Assembly: GCA_041749535.1 (NCBI GenBank)
Contig: JBGTBE010000028.1
Span: forward strand, 1-64,000
Length of the DNA stretch: 64,000 nt
From: JBBQZU01 sp041749535
Lineage (GTDB): Bacteria; Bacteroidota; Bacteroidia; Flavobacteriales_D; Cryomorphaceae
Reading direction: 5' to 3'
In this document: positions 51,628-59,882 of the stretch, piece after piece
How the letters are laid out: each line of letters opens with the position of its first letter
Numbering within the stretch: the stretch's first letter is position 1
The notes under the pieces: generated by a model
Database searches by the model: none
Told to the model about the DNA's origin: nothing
Seen by the model: only the letters and a program-made list of their open reading frames with translations
Program-made: the position numbers and the translations under genes

Positions 51628-52172
51628 GCAAAGTAGACCTTTCTACATACCAGAACTGGGATTATAACCCCGGAAGTGCGTTGAAACGAATGCTTTGGTA
51701 TGTGATTGGAACCTTGTTTTTTCAGAGTGGCATACTGCCTTCTTCAACTGTCAAAGTATTCATATTAAAGGTTTTTGGCGCTAAGATTGGGAAAGGAGTG
51801 GTCATAAAACCTTTTGTTCAGATTAAGTACCCCTGGTTTCTTTCCATTGGCGACCATGTTTGGATCGGGGAGAAAGTATGGATAGACAATCTGGCACAAG
51901 TCTCTGTAGGCAGCAACGTGTGCATCTCGCAAGGGGCTATGCTTCTCACTGGCAACCACAACTACAAGCTCTCAACTTTCGATTTGATAACACAACCTAT
52001 TGAATTGCATGAAGGTGCCTGGGTAGGTGCTCGGTCTACAGTAACCCCTGGGACCATTGTACATACGCATGCCATGCTCACAGTGGGTTCAGTATCGAGA
52101 GGTAGCCTTCAGCCATTCACCATTTATAGCGGGGTACCCGCAGTTGCTGTTCGAAAAAGGGCCATGGCATGA
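51624..52172 (+). CDS. WcaF-like hexapeptide-repeat O-acetyltransferase
   Basis: 182 aa. A left-handed beta-helix with imperfect hexapeptide repeats runs from about 55 to 170, for example VGSNVCISQGAMLLTG followed by NHNYK, where the His is the probable catalytic base. The profile matches WcaF/maltose-acetyltransferase-type enzymes, which put acetyl groups from acetyl-CoA on sugars. A modest hydrophobic N-terminal segment precedes the helix. It lies between a GT4 and a GT2 gene, with ATGA overlaps on both sides. Confidence 0.9.
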   Translation: MSKVDLSTYQNWDYNPGSALKRMLWYVIGTLFFQSGILPSSTVKVFILKVFGAKIGKGVVIKPFVQIKYPWFLSIGDHVWIGEKVWIDNLAQVSVGSNVCISQGAMLLTGNHNYKLSTFDLITQPIELHEGAWVGARSTVTPGTIVHTHAMLTVGSVSRGSLQPFTIYSGVPAVAVRKRAMA

Positions 52173-52918
52173 AGGTAAGCGTCATTACAATATCATACAA
52201 TTCAGCCCTTACCATAGAAGATACTATACGCTCAGTATTGGAGCAGGATTATGAACATTTGGAATACATCATTATTGATGGAGCATCTACAGATGGCACA
52301 CTGAATATCATTGACAAGTACAAGAGTCAAGTGAGTAGAATCATCTCTGAGCCAGATAAGGGCATATACAATGCAATGAACAAAGGCCTTAAGTTGGCCA
52401 CGGGTGATGTAATTTCTATTCTCAATAGCGACGATACTTTCGCGCACCCTTGTGCGGTGAGTAAGATGGTATCAAAACTCATTGAGACGAATGCTGATAC
52501 GTGCTACGGTGATTTGGTCTATGTACAGAGAGACAATCCTGAAAAGCGATTGAGATATTGGAGAGCTGGCGAATACGCGCCAAATTGTTTCCTCAATGGT
52601 TGGATGCCTCCACATCCTACATTTTTTGCAAAAGCAGAATTGTATAAAAAGTATGGTGGTTTTAATGAATCCTTAAAGATAAGTGCGGATTATGAGTTGA
52701 TGTTGAGGATGCTATACAGGAATGGGGCTAGTACAACATATCTCCCGGAAGTGGTGGTGAAGATGAAGGCTGGGGGAATGAGCAATTCTTCTTTACGCAA
52801 CCGAATTGCAGCCAACAGAGAAGACCGGCTTGCATGGAAAATTAACGGACTGAAACCTAATTTTTATACGTTTCAACTGAAACCTCTGAGCAAGCTGAAA
52901 CAATTTATAAAGCGTTAG
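52169..52918 (+). CDS. Glycosyltransferase family 2, last gene of the polysaccharide operon
   Basis: 249 aa. GT-A: SVITISYNSALTI (3-15), IIIDGASTDGT (34-44), and LNSDDTF with the metal-binding acid. Similar to WcaE-type enzymes. The stop overlaps the convergent PorG-like gene by 4 nt, so there is no room for a terminator. No intrinsic terminator hairpin is seen at the end of the operon. Confidence 0.9.
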   Translation: MKVSVITISYNSALTIEDTIRSVLEQDYEHLEYIIIDGASTDGTLNIIDKYKSQVSRIISEPDKGIYNAMNKGLKLATGDVISILNSDDTFAHPCAVSKMVSKLIETNADTCYGDLVYVQRDNPEKRLRYWRAGEYAPNCFLNGWMPPHPTFFAKAELYKKYGGFNESLKISADYELMLRMLYRNGASTTYLPEVVVKMKAGGMSNSSLRNRIAANREDRLAWKINGLKPNFYTFQLKPLSKLKQFIKR

Positions 52919-53880
52919 AATTTGGCTCTTGCCTTTCTTCGTTGTACGCCCCGTTTTTTCATGTAGCCATACCGACTTTTGCTGAAAGCACTTTTCCCCC
53001 TGAAAGCGTAGCTATAACTGAATTGGGTAAGCAGATAACCGTCATTGTTGGTCGGGTCACCTCTTTTTTCTCCTGGGTCAAAACTGCCTGCATTCGGTAC
53101 ATCAACACCTTGTTCTAAAGCCAGTGATTCAGCCAATTGTAATGCTTCAGGTGTGGTCCTGTTAGAAAGTTCCCACGCAAGTGCATTGTTGGTTTGCGAA
53201 ACAGCTGATTGGGCAGCGTATGTAGTGCTCACATCGTCGAGGTAGTCGGTAAGGGTAAACCTATATCCAAGCTCCCACCCAATTCGATGCACCTTATTGA
53301 AGGTAAAGTAAAGGCCCAATCCGGCAGGGGCCGTAAATTGCCAAAGATTGTAGTCCACACCTTCCGTTTGTAGGGGTTGAAGCGCTATCAGTTCCCCGTC
53401 AAATTCCTCAAGATCGCCGTAATAAACCGTCTTGGGATTGTGTTTCAATACTCCTGCACCTACAAATCCATAAATTCTAAAATCTGGATTGTAATACCCT
53501 CGGCCGTTCGCGTCATTGTTATAGTACAAGGTCACCTCAGCACGGGCTGTAAATTCTATTATATCGTTCCTGAAACTCAAATTTCTGGCTACCCTTGCTG
53601 GGTTTTCTGAATTGGAATCATTGCCTTTTACCCTGCCGTAGTTGATTCCTAGGTTCGCGGCAAAGGTCGGCGATAATCGATACCTGGCGAAGCCACCGAA
53701 AGTATACTGGGTGCGGTTTATCTTCATATCGTATATGAAGTCTCGTCGCTCTTCTTTAATTCCACCTATCTCTCCCAAATAATTGGAAGCGCCAAGATTC
53801 ACACCGAAATCCCAGCGGTACTGGCCGAATGATGCAAAGGAGAATAAGACAAAGATGCAGGGGAGAACATGCTTCAGCAT
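52915..53880 (-). CDS. PorG/DUF6089-like outer-membrane beta-barrel
   Basis: 321 aa from the ATG at 53880, supported by a signal peptide (1-20) and an exact promoter box 5 nt upstream. The mature part reads as alternating beta strands: DFGVNLGASNYLGEIGG, FGGFARYRLSPTFAANLGI, YGFVGAGVL, GWELGYRFTLTDYLDDV. This arrangement fits DUF6089 proteins including PorG, an outer-membrane barrel component of T9SS near the PorK-PorN ring. The C-terminal tail (KKRGVQRRKARAKF) is strongly basic. Cargo genes for T9SS are elsewhere in this window. Whether it is PorG itself or a paralogue is unclear. Confidence 0.75.
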   Translation of the reverse strand: MLKHVLPCIFVLFSFASFGQYRWDFGVNLGASNYLGEIGGIKEERRDFIYDMKINRTQYTFGGFARYRLSPTFAANLGINYGRVKGNDSNSENPARVARNLSFRNDIIEFTARAEVTLYYNNDANGRGYYNPDFRIYGFVGAGVLKHNPKTVYYGDLEEFDGELIALQPLQTEGVDYNLWQFTAPAGLGLYFTFNKVHRIGWELGYRFTLTDYLDDVSTTYAAQSAVSQTNNALAWELSNRTTPEALQLAESLALEQGVDVPNAGSFDPGEKRGDPTNNDGYLLTQFSYSYAFRGKSAFSKSRYGYMKKRGVQRRKARAKF

Positions 53881-53885
53881 GGGCA

Positions 53886-53893
53886 CAAATATA
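53886..53893 (-). promoter_or_regulatory. Bacteroidota -7 box (TATATTTG) abutting the PorG-like start
   Basis: Exact TAnnTTTG on the minus strand, 5 nt before the ATG at 53880. It supports that start and implies a leaderless mRNA. No clear -33 TTTG. Confidence 0.5.
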
Positions 53894-54010
53894 GAAAGAT
53901 ATGTAAAACCTCTATGACCTGACATTACTTCAGAAGATACGTGAGAACTTGATTGTTGTTCAGCCAAGTTCATTTTTTTTCGTTCTTCGCTTCAAAATTC
54001 TGCCGCATCC

Positions 54011-54955
54011 ATGAACAGGGTTACGTCGCTTTTGAATATTTCATTTCCAATGATCCAGGCAGGCATGGTGTGGTGCAGCGGTTGGCGACTTGCTGCAGCT
54101 TCGTCGAATGCCGGCATTCTCGGAGTTATCGGTTCCGGGTCTATGTATCCTGAAGTACTCAGGGAGCACATTGTAAAATGCAAGGCTGCCACTGTGCATC
54201 CTTTTGGTGTCAATATTCCGCTCATGTATCCGTCGGTCGATGAGCATATCAACCATATCGTGAAAGAAGGAGTATCTGTGGTGATTACTTCTGCTGGAAA
54301 TCCCGCCACCTTTACCCAAAAGTTGAAGGATCAGGGCATCACAGTAATCCATGTTGTGAGCAGTTCAAAATTTGCTGAAAAAGCTGAAAAAGCGGGAGTA
54401 GACGCCATTGTGTGTGAAGGTTTTGAAGCCGGTGGCCACAACGGAAGGGAAGAAACCACCACAATGTGTCTCGTGCCTGAGGTACGCAAAGCCACGGGTC
54501 TTCCTGTTATTGCAGCAGGGGGTATTGGGAGCGGCGCATCTATGGCTGCTGCTTTTGCACTTGGTGCCGAGGCAGTGCAAATAGGGTCACTGTTTGTAAC
54601 CGCTGAGGAGAGTTCAGCTCATGATAATTTTAAAAGAGCGGTAATTCATGCCAAAGAAGGCGATACTTTACTCACCCTCAAAGAACTCACACCGGTAAGG
54701 CTGCTTAAGAACAAGTTTTATGAGCAGATTTTTGAAGCGTACAAGAACAATGCGGATAATGAGCAGTTAAAAAGCTTGCTTGGGCGAGGCCGGGCAAAGA
54801 AGGGCATGTTCCAGGGAGATTTGAGCGCCGGAGAATTGGAAATTGGTCAGGTATCTGCCAGTATAGATCGAATAGAGACTGTATTTGAAATAGTTGATCG
54901 TCTACTTAAGGAGTATGAAGAGGCCAGGTTGGGTTTAAGACCAATCAAATACTAA
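54011..54955 (+). CDS. Nitronate monooxygenase-family flavoprotein
   Basis: 314 aa. FMN-binding TIM barrel with PMIQAGMVWCSG (13-24), VGVDAIVCEGFEAGGHNG-type flavin loop (about 130-147), AAGGIGSGASMAAAF and ALGAEAVQIGSLFV. These match NMO class II and the related FabK enoyl-ACP reductase. It oxidises nitronates or reduces an enoyl thioester; the sequence does not let me choose. Separate from the M16 genes by 7 nt, so co-transcription is possible. Confidence 0.85.
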   Translation: MNRVTSLLNISFPMIQAGMVWCSGWRLAAASSNAGILGVIGSGSMYPEVLREHIVKCKAATVHPFGVNIPLMYPSVDEHINHIVKEGVSVVITSAGNPATFTQKLKDQGITVIHVVSSSKFAEKAEKAGVDAIVCEGFEAGGHNGREETTTMCLVPEVRKATGLPVIAAGGIGSGASMAAAFALGAEAVQIGSLFVTAEESSAHDNFKRAVIHAKEGDTLLTLKELTPVRLLKNKFYEQIFEAYKNNADNEQLKSLLGRGRAKKGMFQGDLSAGELEIGQVSASIDRIETVFEIVDRLLKEYEEARLGLRPIKY

Positions 54956-54962
54956 ACTTATT

Positions 54963-56207
54963 ATGATAGAATTCAAAAAATATGTCCTTAGCAATGGGTT
55001 GAGGCTCATCGTACACAAAGATGAGTCAACTCCTATTGTGGCAGTGAATACACTTTACGACGTAGGTGCCCGCGATGAAGACCCTTCACGTACGGGGTTT
55101 GCGCATCTTTTTGAACACCTTATGTTTGGCGGAAGCGTGAACATTCCAAATTTCGACGGTCCATTGCAGAAGGCTGCTGGACAAAACAACGCCTTTACCA
55201 ACAACGACATAACCAATTACTATGACACCCTGCCAGTAGACAATCTGGAAACTGCGCTGTGGCTTGAAAGCGACAGGATGCTCAACCTTGCTTTTTCTCC
55301 TCAGAGTCTTGAAGTGCAGAGAAAAGTTGTGATTGAAGAATTCACACAACGGTACCTCAATCAGCCATACGGCGATTTGTGGCTCAAGCTACGGCCTCTG
55401 GCCTATACTACCCATCCATACCGCTGGGCCACAATAGGCGAGCGGATTGAGCATATTGCCGATGCAAACCTCAATGATGTCAAAGCATTTTTCAAAAAAC
55501 ATTATCATCCTGGCAATGCGATCTTAAGCATTGCAGGCAATGTAGAGCCCGATGCTGTATTTGAAAGGGTAGAGTATTGGTATGGGAATATTCCATCAGC
55601 CAAAATCCCCGCGAGAAACTTGCCTGTTGAGCCGGAACAATCTGCGCCAAGATATTTAGAGATTGAGGGCAATTTCCCTCAGAATGCCATTCACCTCGTC
55701 TGGCACATGCCTGGAAGGTTGCACAGTGATTATTACGCTTGCGATCTTACTTCCGATGTGCTCTCACAAGGTCATTCATCACGCCTTTACAAAGCCTTGG
55801 TTCGCGACCAACAACTCTTTACTTCGCTAAATGCATACATTATGGGAAGTATAGACCCGGGTTTGATAGTCGTATCGGGTATGCTGGCCAACGGAATAAA
55901 TCATGATAACGCGCGGAAGGCAATATTGGAAGTGATGGAAGGCCTTCACGCAAAACCACCAAACGATGAAGAGCTGGAAAAGGTGAAGAATAAGTTTGAA
56001 GCGAACCACATCCTGGGGGAAACCAATGTGCTCTCCCGCGCCATGAACCTTGCTTATTTCGAGTTGTTGGGTGATTCAAATGGAATTAACACCATCCTGA
56101 ACCATTACAGAGACATAACTAGTGCAGAAATTGGCAGGGTAGCTTCTCACTTTCTTGCGCCTGCAAAATTTAGCGAATTGCGCTATATTAAAACATCAAC
56201 CGAATGA
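54963..56207 (+). CDS. M16B metallopeptidase, catalytic HxxEH subunit
   Basis: 414 aa. The zinc motif HLFEH (48-52) is intact, with the downstream ligand in VVIEEFTQR. No signal peptide is visible, so it may be cytoplasmic or use a non-classical signal. M16B members cleave short peptides and work as heterodimers. It is coupled by a 4-nt overlap to a second M16 gene that has the complementary Arg/Tyr motif. Together they look like a two-chain peptidase. Confidence 0.9.
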   Translation: MIEFKKYVLSNGLRLIVHKDESTPIVAVNTLYDVGARDEDPSRTGFAHLFEHLMFGGSVNIPNFDGPLQKAAGQNNAFTNNDITNYYDTLPVDNLETALWLESDRMLNLAFSPQSLEVQRKVVIEEFTQRYLNQPYGDLWLKLRPLAYTTHPYRWATIGERIEHIADANLNDVKAFFKKHYHPGNAILSIAGNVEPDAVFERVEYWYGNIPSAKIPARNLPVEPEQSAPRYLEIEGNFPQNAIHLVWHMPGRLHSDYYACDLTSDVLSQGHSSRLYKALVRDQQLFTSLNAYIMGSIDPGLIVVSGMLANGINHDNARKAILEVMEGLHAKPPNDEELEKVKNKFEANHILGETNVLSRAMNLAYFELLGDSNGINTILNHYRDITSAEIGRVASHFLAPAKFSELRYIKTSTE

Positions 56208-57496
56208 ACTTAGTACAACCTGACCGCTTTAATGCACCTTCAATAAGAATCCCATCCAGGCTGCCGGAATTGAGCATGGCAGCAGATTACGTTGCTAATT
56301 CCATTCCCTGTTATACCATTGAAGGGGGCGCCCAGGATATTGTGAAAATTGAACTGGTCTTTAAGGCGGGAACTGTTTATGAAAGCAAACCGCTGCTGGC
56401 ATCAACCTGTAATAGTCTGCTCAAGGAAGGCACACAAAACAGTGATTCAGAAACGATAGCAGCTACAGTAGATTTTTATGGAGCCCAGTTGTTTACTGAA
56501 GTCACCAAGGACCGCGCCTCAGTGTCGCTTCTTACCATGACCAAGTACCTTAACAACCTGCTACCCTTGTTTAGCGAAATATGTTGCCTACCTGCTTTTC
56601 GCGAGAATGAGCTGGATATATATGCCCGAAAATCCAGGAGTTCCCTTGAGGTAAACCTCGAGAAAGTAGAATTTATTTGCCGTATTGCCTTCAGCAAATT
56701 GATCTTTGGTAAGCATGCATATTGCGACAACTTTACCCCTGCAGATTATGGGTCACTCCGGGTAGAAGATCTTCAGGAATTTTTCAGGAAACATTATAAC
56801 CTGAAAGATGCTTTTTTCATCGTATCAGGTAAGGATACTTCCTTTGTGCTTTCCAGGCTTTCTGATGCTTTTGGCAAATATCTTACTTATGACACTTCCC
56901 GCAGTGATTTAGGTACATCCATAAGTTGGAGCTACCAAAGGGGGCAGTCCTTTATTCAGAAACCCGGGGCTCTTCAATCTGCTATCAGGGTAGGCTTGCC
57001 AGCACCCCAGCGCAGCAGTGACGATTATGCAGCTTTTTATCTCGCCCACACTGCACTTGGCGGGTACTTTGGCTCCCGATTGATGCAAAATATTCGAGAA
57101 GAAAAGGGCTATACGTACGGCATTGGCTCAGCCATCAACACCCTAGAGAAGGGCTCGTACCTGGTTATTTCAACGCAAGTTGGTGCCCCACACACAATGG
57201 AAACGCTGAAAGAAATTACGAATGAATTGAATCGCCTGAGGTCAGAACCCATTCATAGTGATGAGTTAGATTTAATAAAGAATTATGTTTCAGGTACTTT
57301 ACTGCAAAGTATGGATGGGCCATTTGAGCTAGGAGAAAAGCTAAAATCATCACTACTATATAATTTGCCGGAAGGATATTACGCAAAATTTCTCAAAGCT
57401 ATCTTTGCAACCACGGCAGAAGATGTGATGAATGCTGCTTTGAAGTATCTCGATCCATCGAATATGTCAGAAGCAGTAGTAGGCAGTTATGAGTAA
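56204..57496 (+). CDS. M16B peptidase-like partner subunit, R/Y type
   Basis: 430 aa. The HxxEH zinc motif is absent (STCNSLLKEG occupies that position). The C-terminal half has the M16B substrate-binding pair in NIREEKGYTYGIGS (about 299-312), which the upstream subunit lacks. Active M16B heterodimers split zinc and Arg/Tyr functions in this way. ATGA overlap with the catalytic gene gives tight co-translation. Function: chamber-forming partner. Confidence 0.88.
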   Translation: MNLVQPDRFNAPSIRIPSRLPELSMAADYVANSIPCYTIEGGAQDIVKIELVFKAGTVYESKPLLASTCNSLLKEGTQNSDSETIAATVDFYGAQLFTEVTKDRASVSLLTMTKYLNNLLPLFSEICCLPAFRENELDIYARKSRSSLEVNLEKVEFICRIAFSKLIFGKHAYCDNFTPADYGSLRVEDLQEFFRKHYNLKDAFFIVSGKDTSFVLSRLSDAFGKYLTYDTSRSDLGTSISWSYQRGQSFIQKPGALQSAIRVGLPAPQRSSDDYAAFYLAHTALGGYFGSRLMQNIREEKGYTYGIGSAINTLEKGSYLVISTQVGAPHTMETLKEITNELNRLRSEPIHSDELDLIKNYVSGTLLQSMDGPFELGEKLKSSLLYNLPEGYYAKFLKAIFATTAEDVMNAALKYLDPSNMSEAVVGSYE

Positions 57497-57566
57497 AACG
57501 CAACGTTTTCAGAAGGATTACGTCAAAATAAATAAGTGTATTGCCCGTTCACTACACTGAGTGCGT

Positions 57567-59624
57567 ATGATAAATTTGCAGTGCCATAGTTTAGTGAGAT
57601 GTTTCAGTGTGGTTGCTACTTTGGTAGCATCCTTGATTTTCACATACTCATTGAGCGCGCAACCCGTTGCTCCTACTCAGTTGTGTGTAGGCGTTAACAA
57701 TGCAGGCTTCATTGAACTTACTTGGATTCCTCCTGCCAATCCAGATCCTTTTTTGAACTATCAGATTTTCAGGGATACCGGAGTTGGCTTTCAGAATATT
57801 GCGACCATTGGTCCTCCTTCGGCCGATTTGTGGGTGGATTTCACCGCAGATCCAACGGCATTGAACAGTTATTTCATCCAATCAATTGTAAATGGTGTAA
57901 CTTCCGATCCTACAGAAACTGTGAGCAACATCGCTCTGGATCTCAATGCTTCACAATTAAGCATCCCACAATTGGAGTGGAATGCACCTTTTCAACAACC
58001 CCTCCCAGCGGGGGAGATCAGAATTTACCGGAGCATTGACAGCAATCCCTTCATTATTCTCGCTACAATTCCAATAACCTGGGTTACATACAACGATACG
58101 CTGTACAATCTATGCACTGATACCCTCATTGCATATAAAGTAAGTTATGTAACCAGTGGGTGCGAAATGTTTTCTCAAACCGAAGAGAATGAGTTTCGTG
58201 ACAACCTTGCTCCTCCACAGCCTGAAATTGAAACCGTTACGGTGGATGACAATGACAATGTGATAACATATTGGTATCCTGTAACCGTCCCTGATTTGAA
58301 CTTTTACAGAATCCAAAGTATCAACGTTCTCACCCAGCAATTTATCAATATCGGAACCGTACAAGAAGATCAACTTACAGAGTTTACCTATACAAATGCA
58401 TCTACAACCAATAGTACCACCATCGGGGTGATTGCATTTGATGAATGCAACAATGAAGCGTCATTCGGAACAGCGGTTACCAGCATTTATATGGAAGCTA
58501 TTTACACTGAATGCTCCCTTGAAGTCTTTCTATCCTGGAGTCCATATGAAGGCTGGACCCAAGGCGTTGATAATTATGGGATATTCGCAAGTGAAGATGG
58601 AGGAGCTCCAACTCAGATTGCAGAGATGAATTTTCAAAGTTTCTTCTATTCAGCTGAAGTAGAACCAAATAAAACGTATTGCTTTTGGGTCGAAGCCCGT
58701 GCAAACGGCCTGCAGCGACCCGCAAGATCCAATAGGGCCTGTGTAGAAACCACCTATCCGCCCATCGCTGAGTATAACTATATGTCGCTTGTAACTTCTT
58801 TGAGCGACAATGAAATATCCGTACAACTGTTGCAAGATTTGAATGCCCAAGGCACTACCTACGAACTATACAGAGCGAAGGGTTCTGGAAGTTTTTTAAA
58901 GATTCAAACTTTCGATCAGACCCTTGATCCTCTTCTTGAATACATTGATAGCGATGTGGATGCCGTGAATACGGTGAATACCTATAAATGGATGGCCTAT
59001 GATGGTTGCGATCAATTTATTTCCGAATCAAACATAGGTCAGAATATATCGCTCCAGGTGGTAGCTGACAGCCGTGACTTTGTGAACTATTTGGGCTGGA
59101 ATGCCTATGCCGATTGGGATGGTGGGGTGCTGGCTTACGATGTGTACCGTAAAACGATTGATGATCCTGACTATGTGCTCTTAGCCAGTCTGCCAGCCGG
59201 AGTGCTCATTTATGACGATAACGTGGAGGATTTTACAATGAGTGGGGGTGATTTTTGCTATCAGATACGTGCCAGAGAAGGACAGAACTCCTTTGGCACC
59301 AACGCAATCTCTGAGTCAAATAAGGTTTGTGTAGCACAGCAACCTTTGGTTTGGATTCCTAATACCATTGTAATGAATGGGCAGCCGGAGAATCAGATTT
59401 TCAAGCCAGTAGCCAGCTTCATAGATTTCGATTCCTATAGAATGGAGATTTATAACAAGTGGGGCGAAAGACTTTTTTCATCAAGCAATGTGGAAGATGG
59501 CTGGGATGGCTATTACAAAGGAGATCCAGTGCGCGAAGATTTCTATCAGTACATTATTAGCTACCGCGATGGAAGCGGCAAAACGTATATCGAGCAGGAC
59601 GTACTTTACGTGCTGAAGTATTGA
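57567..59624 (+). CDS. Secreted fibronectin type III-like protein with T9SS type B sorting domain
   Basis: 685 aa from the ATG at 57567 (a GTG lies at 57561). Signal peptide about 1-32. Several beta-sandwich units with fibronectin III character (FIELTWIPPANPDPF, VFLSWSPYEGWTQGVDNYG, FVNYLGWNAYADWDGG) fill residues 35-590. The C-terminus (about 595-685) is a gliding-motility-type T9SS type B sorting domain (YNKWGERLF, DGWDGYYKG, ending VLYVLKY). It should be exported by T9SS and held at the cell surface. No enzyme motif is seen; adhesion is plausible. Confidence 0.85.
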   Translation: MINLQCHSLVRCFSVVATLVASLIFTYSLSAQPVAPTQLCVGVNNAGFIELTWIPPANPDPFLNYQIFRDTGVGFQNIATIGPPSADLWVDFTADPTALNSYFIQSIVNGVTSDPTETVSNIALDLNASQLSIPQLEWNAPFQQPLPAGEIRIYRSIDSNPFIILATIPITWVTYNDTLYNLCTDTLIAYKVSYVTSGCEMFSQTEENEFRDNLAPPQPEIETVTVDDNDNVITYWYPVTVPDLNFYRIQSINVLTQQFINIGTVQEDQLTEFTYTNASTTNSTTIGVIAFDECNNEASFGTAVTSIYMEAIYTECSLEVFLSWSPYEGWTQGVDNYGIFASEDGGAPTQIAEMNFQSFFYSAEVEPNKTYCFWVEARANGLQRPARSNRACVETTYPPIAEYNYMSLVTSLSDNEISVQLLQDLNAQGTTYELYRAKGSGSFLKIQTFDQTLDPLLEYIDSDVDAVNTVNTYKWMAYDGCDQFISESNIGQNISLQVVADSRDFVNYLGWNAYADWDGGVLAYDVYRKTIDDPDYVLLASLPAGVLIYDDNVEDFTMSGGDFCYQIRAREGQNSFGTNAISESNKVCVAQQPLVWIPNTIVMNGQPENQIFKPVASFIDFDSYRMEIYNKWGERLFSSSNVEDGWDGYYKGDPVREDFYQYIISYRDGSGKTYIEQDVLYVLKY

Positions 59625-59838
59625 TCTTACGCCAAAGCACAAACCCTTGTTCATCTCTTTTGTCCCTTCTGTAGTCGTTGTGTTGCTATACAATTGGCAA
59701 TGATTCAACAGATTGTCTGCACTATTTCAATCCTTGGCCAAAAAACTTTCATTCCTTTTTTTGCTCTACCTTGTAAGTGTTTGGTAATCAATAGTCGAAA
59801 TGACATTTCAATATCCGCTACGAGTGATGGATAATGCT

Positions 59839-59846
59839 TACTTTTG
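59839..59846 (+). promoter_or_regulatory. Bacteroidota -7 box (TACTTTTG) upstream of guaB
   Basis: Exact TAnnTTTG, 36 nt before the ATG at 59883. No TTG at the expected -33 distance. This gene would have a leader, unlike several others in the window. The 258-nt gap before guaB shows no riboswitch or other element I recognise. Confidence 0.45.
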
Positions 59847-59882
59847 CCGGAATTTATCGGGAAACACTAAAAGTAAAGCTCC

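Noticed and set aside
31982..52918. Recent horizontal transfer of the glycan operon
   Set aside because: Base composition was not computed and looks similar by eye; no flanking repeats or integrase were found.
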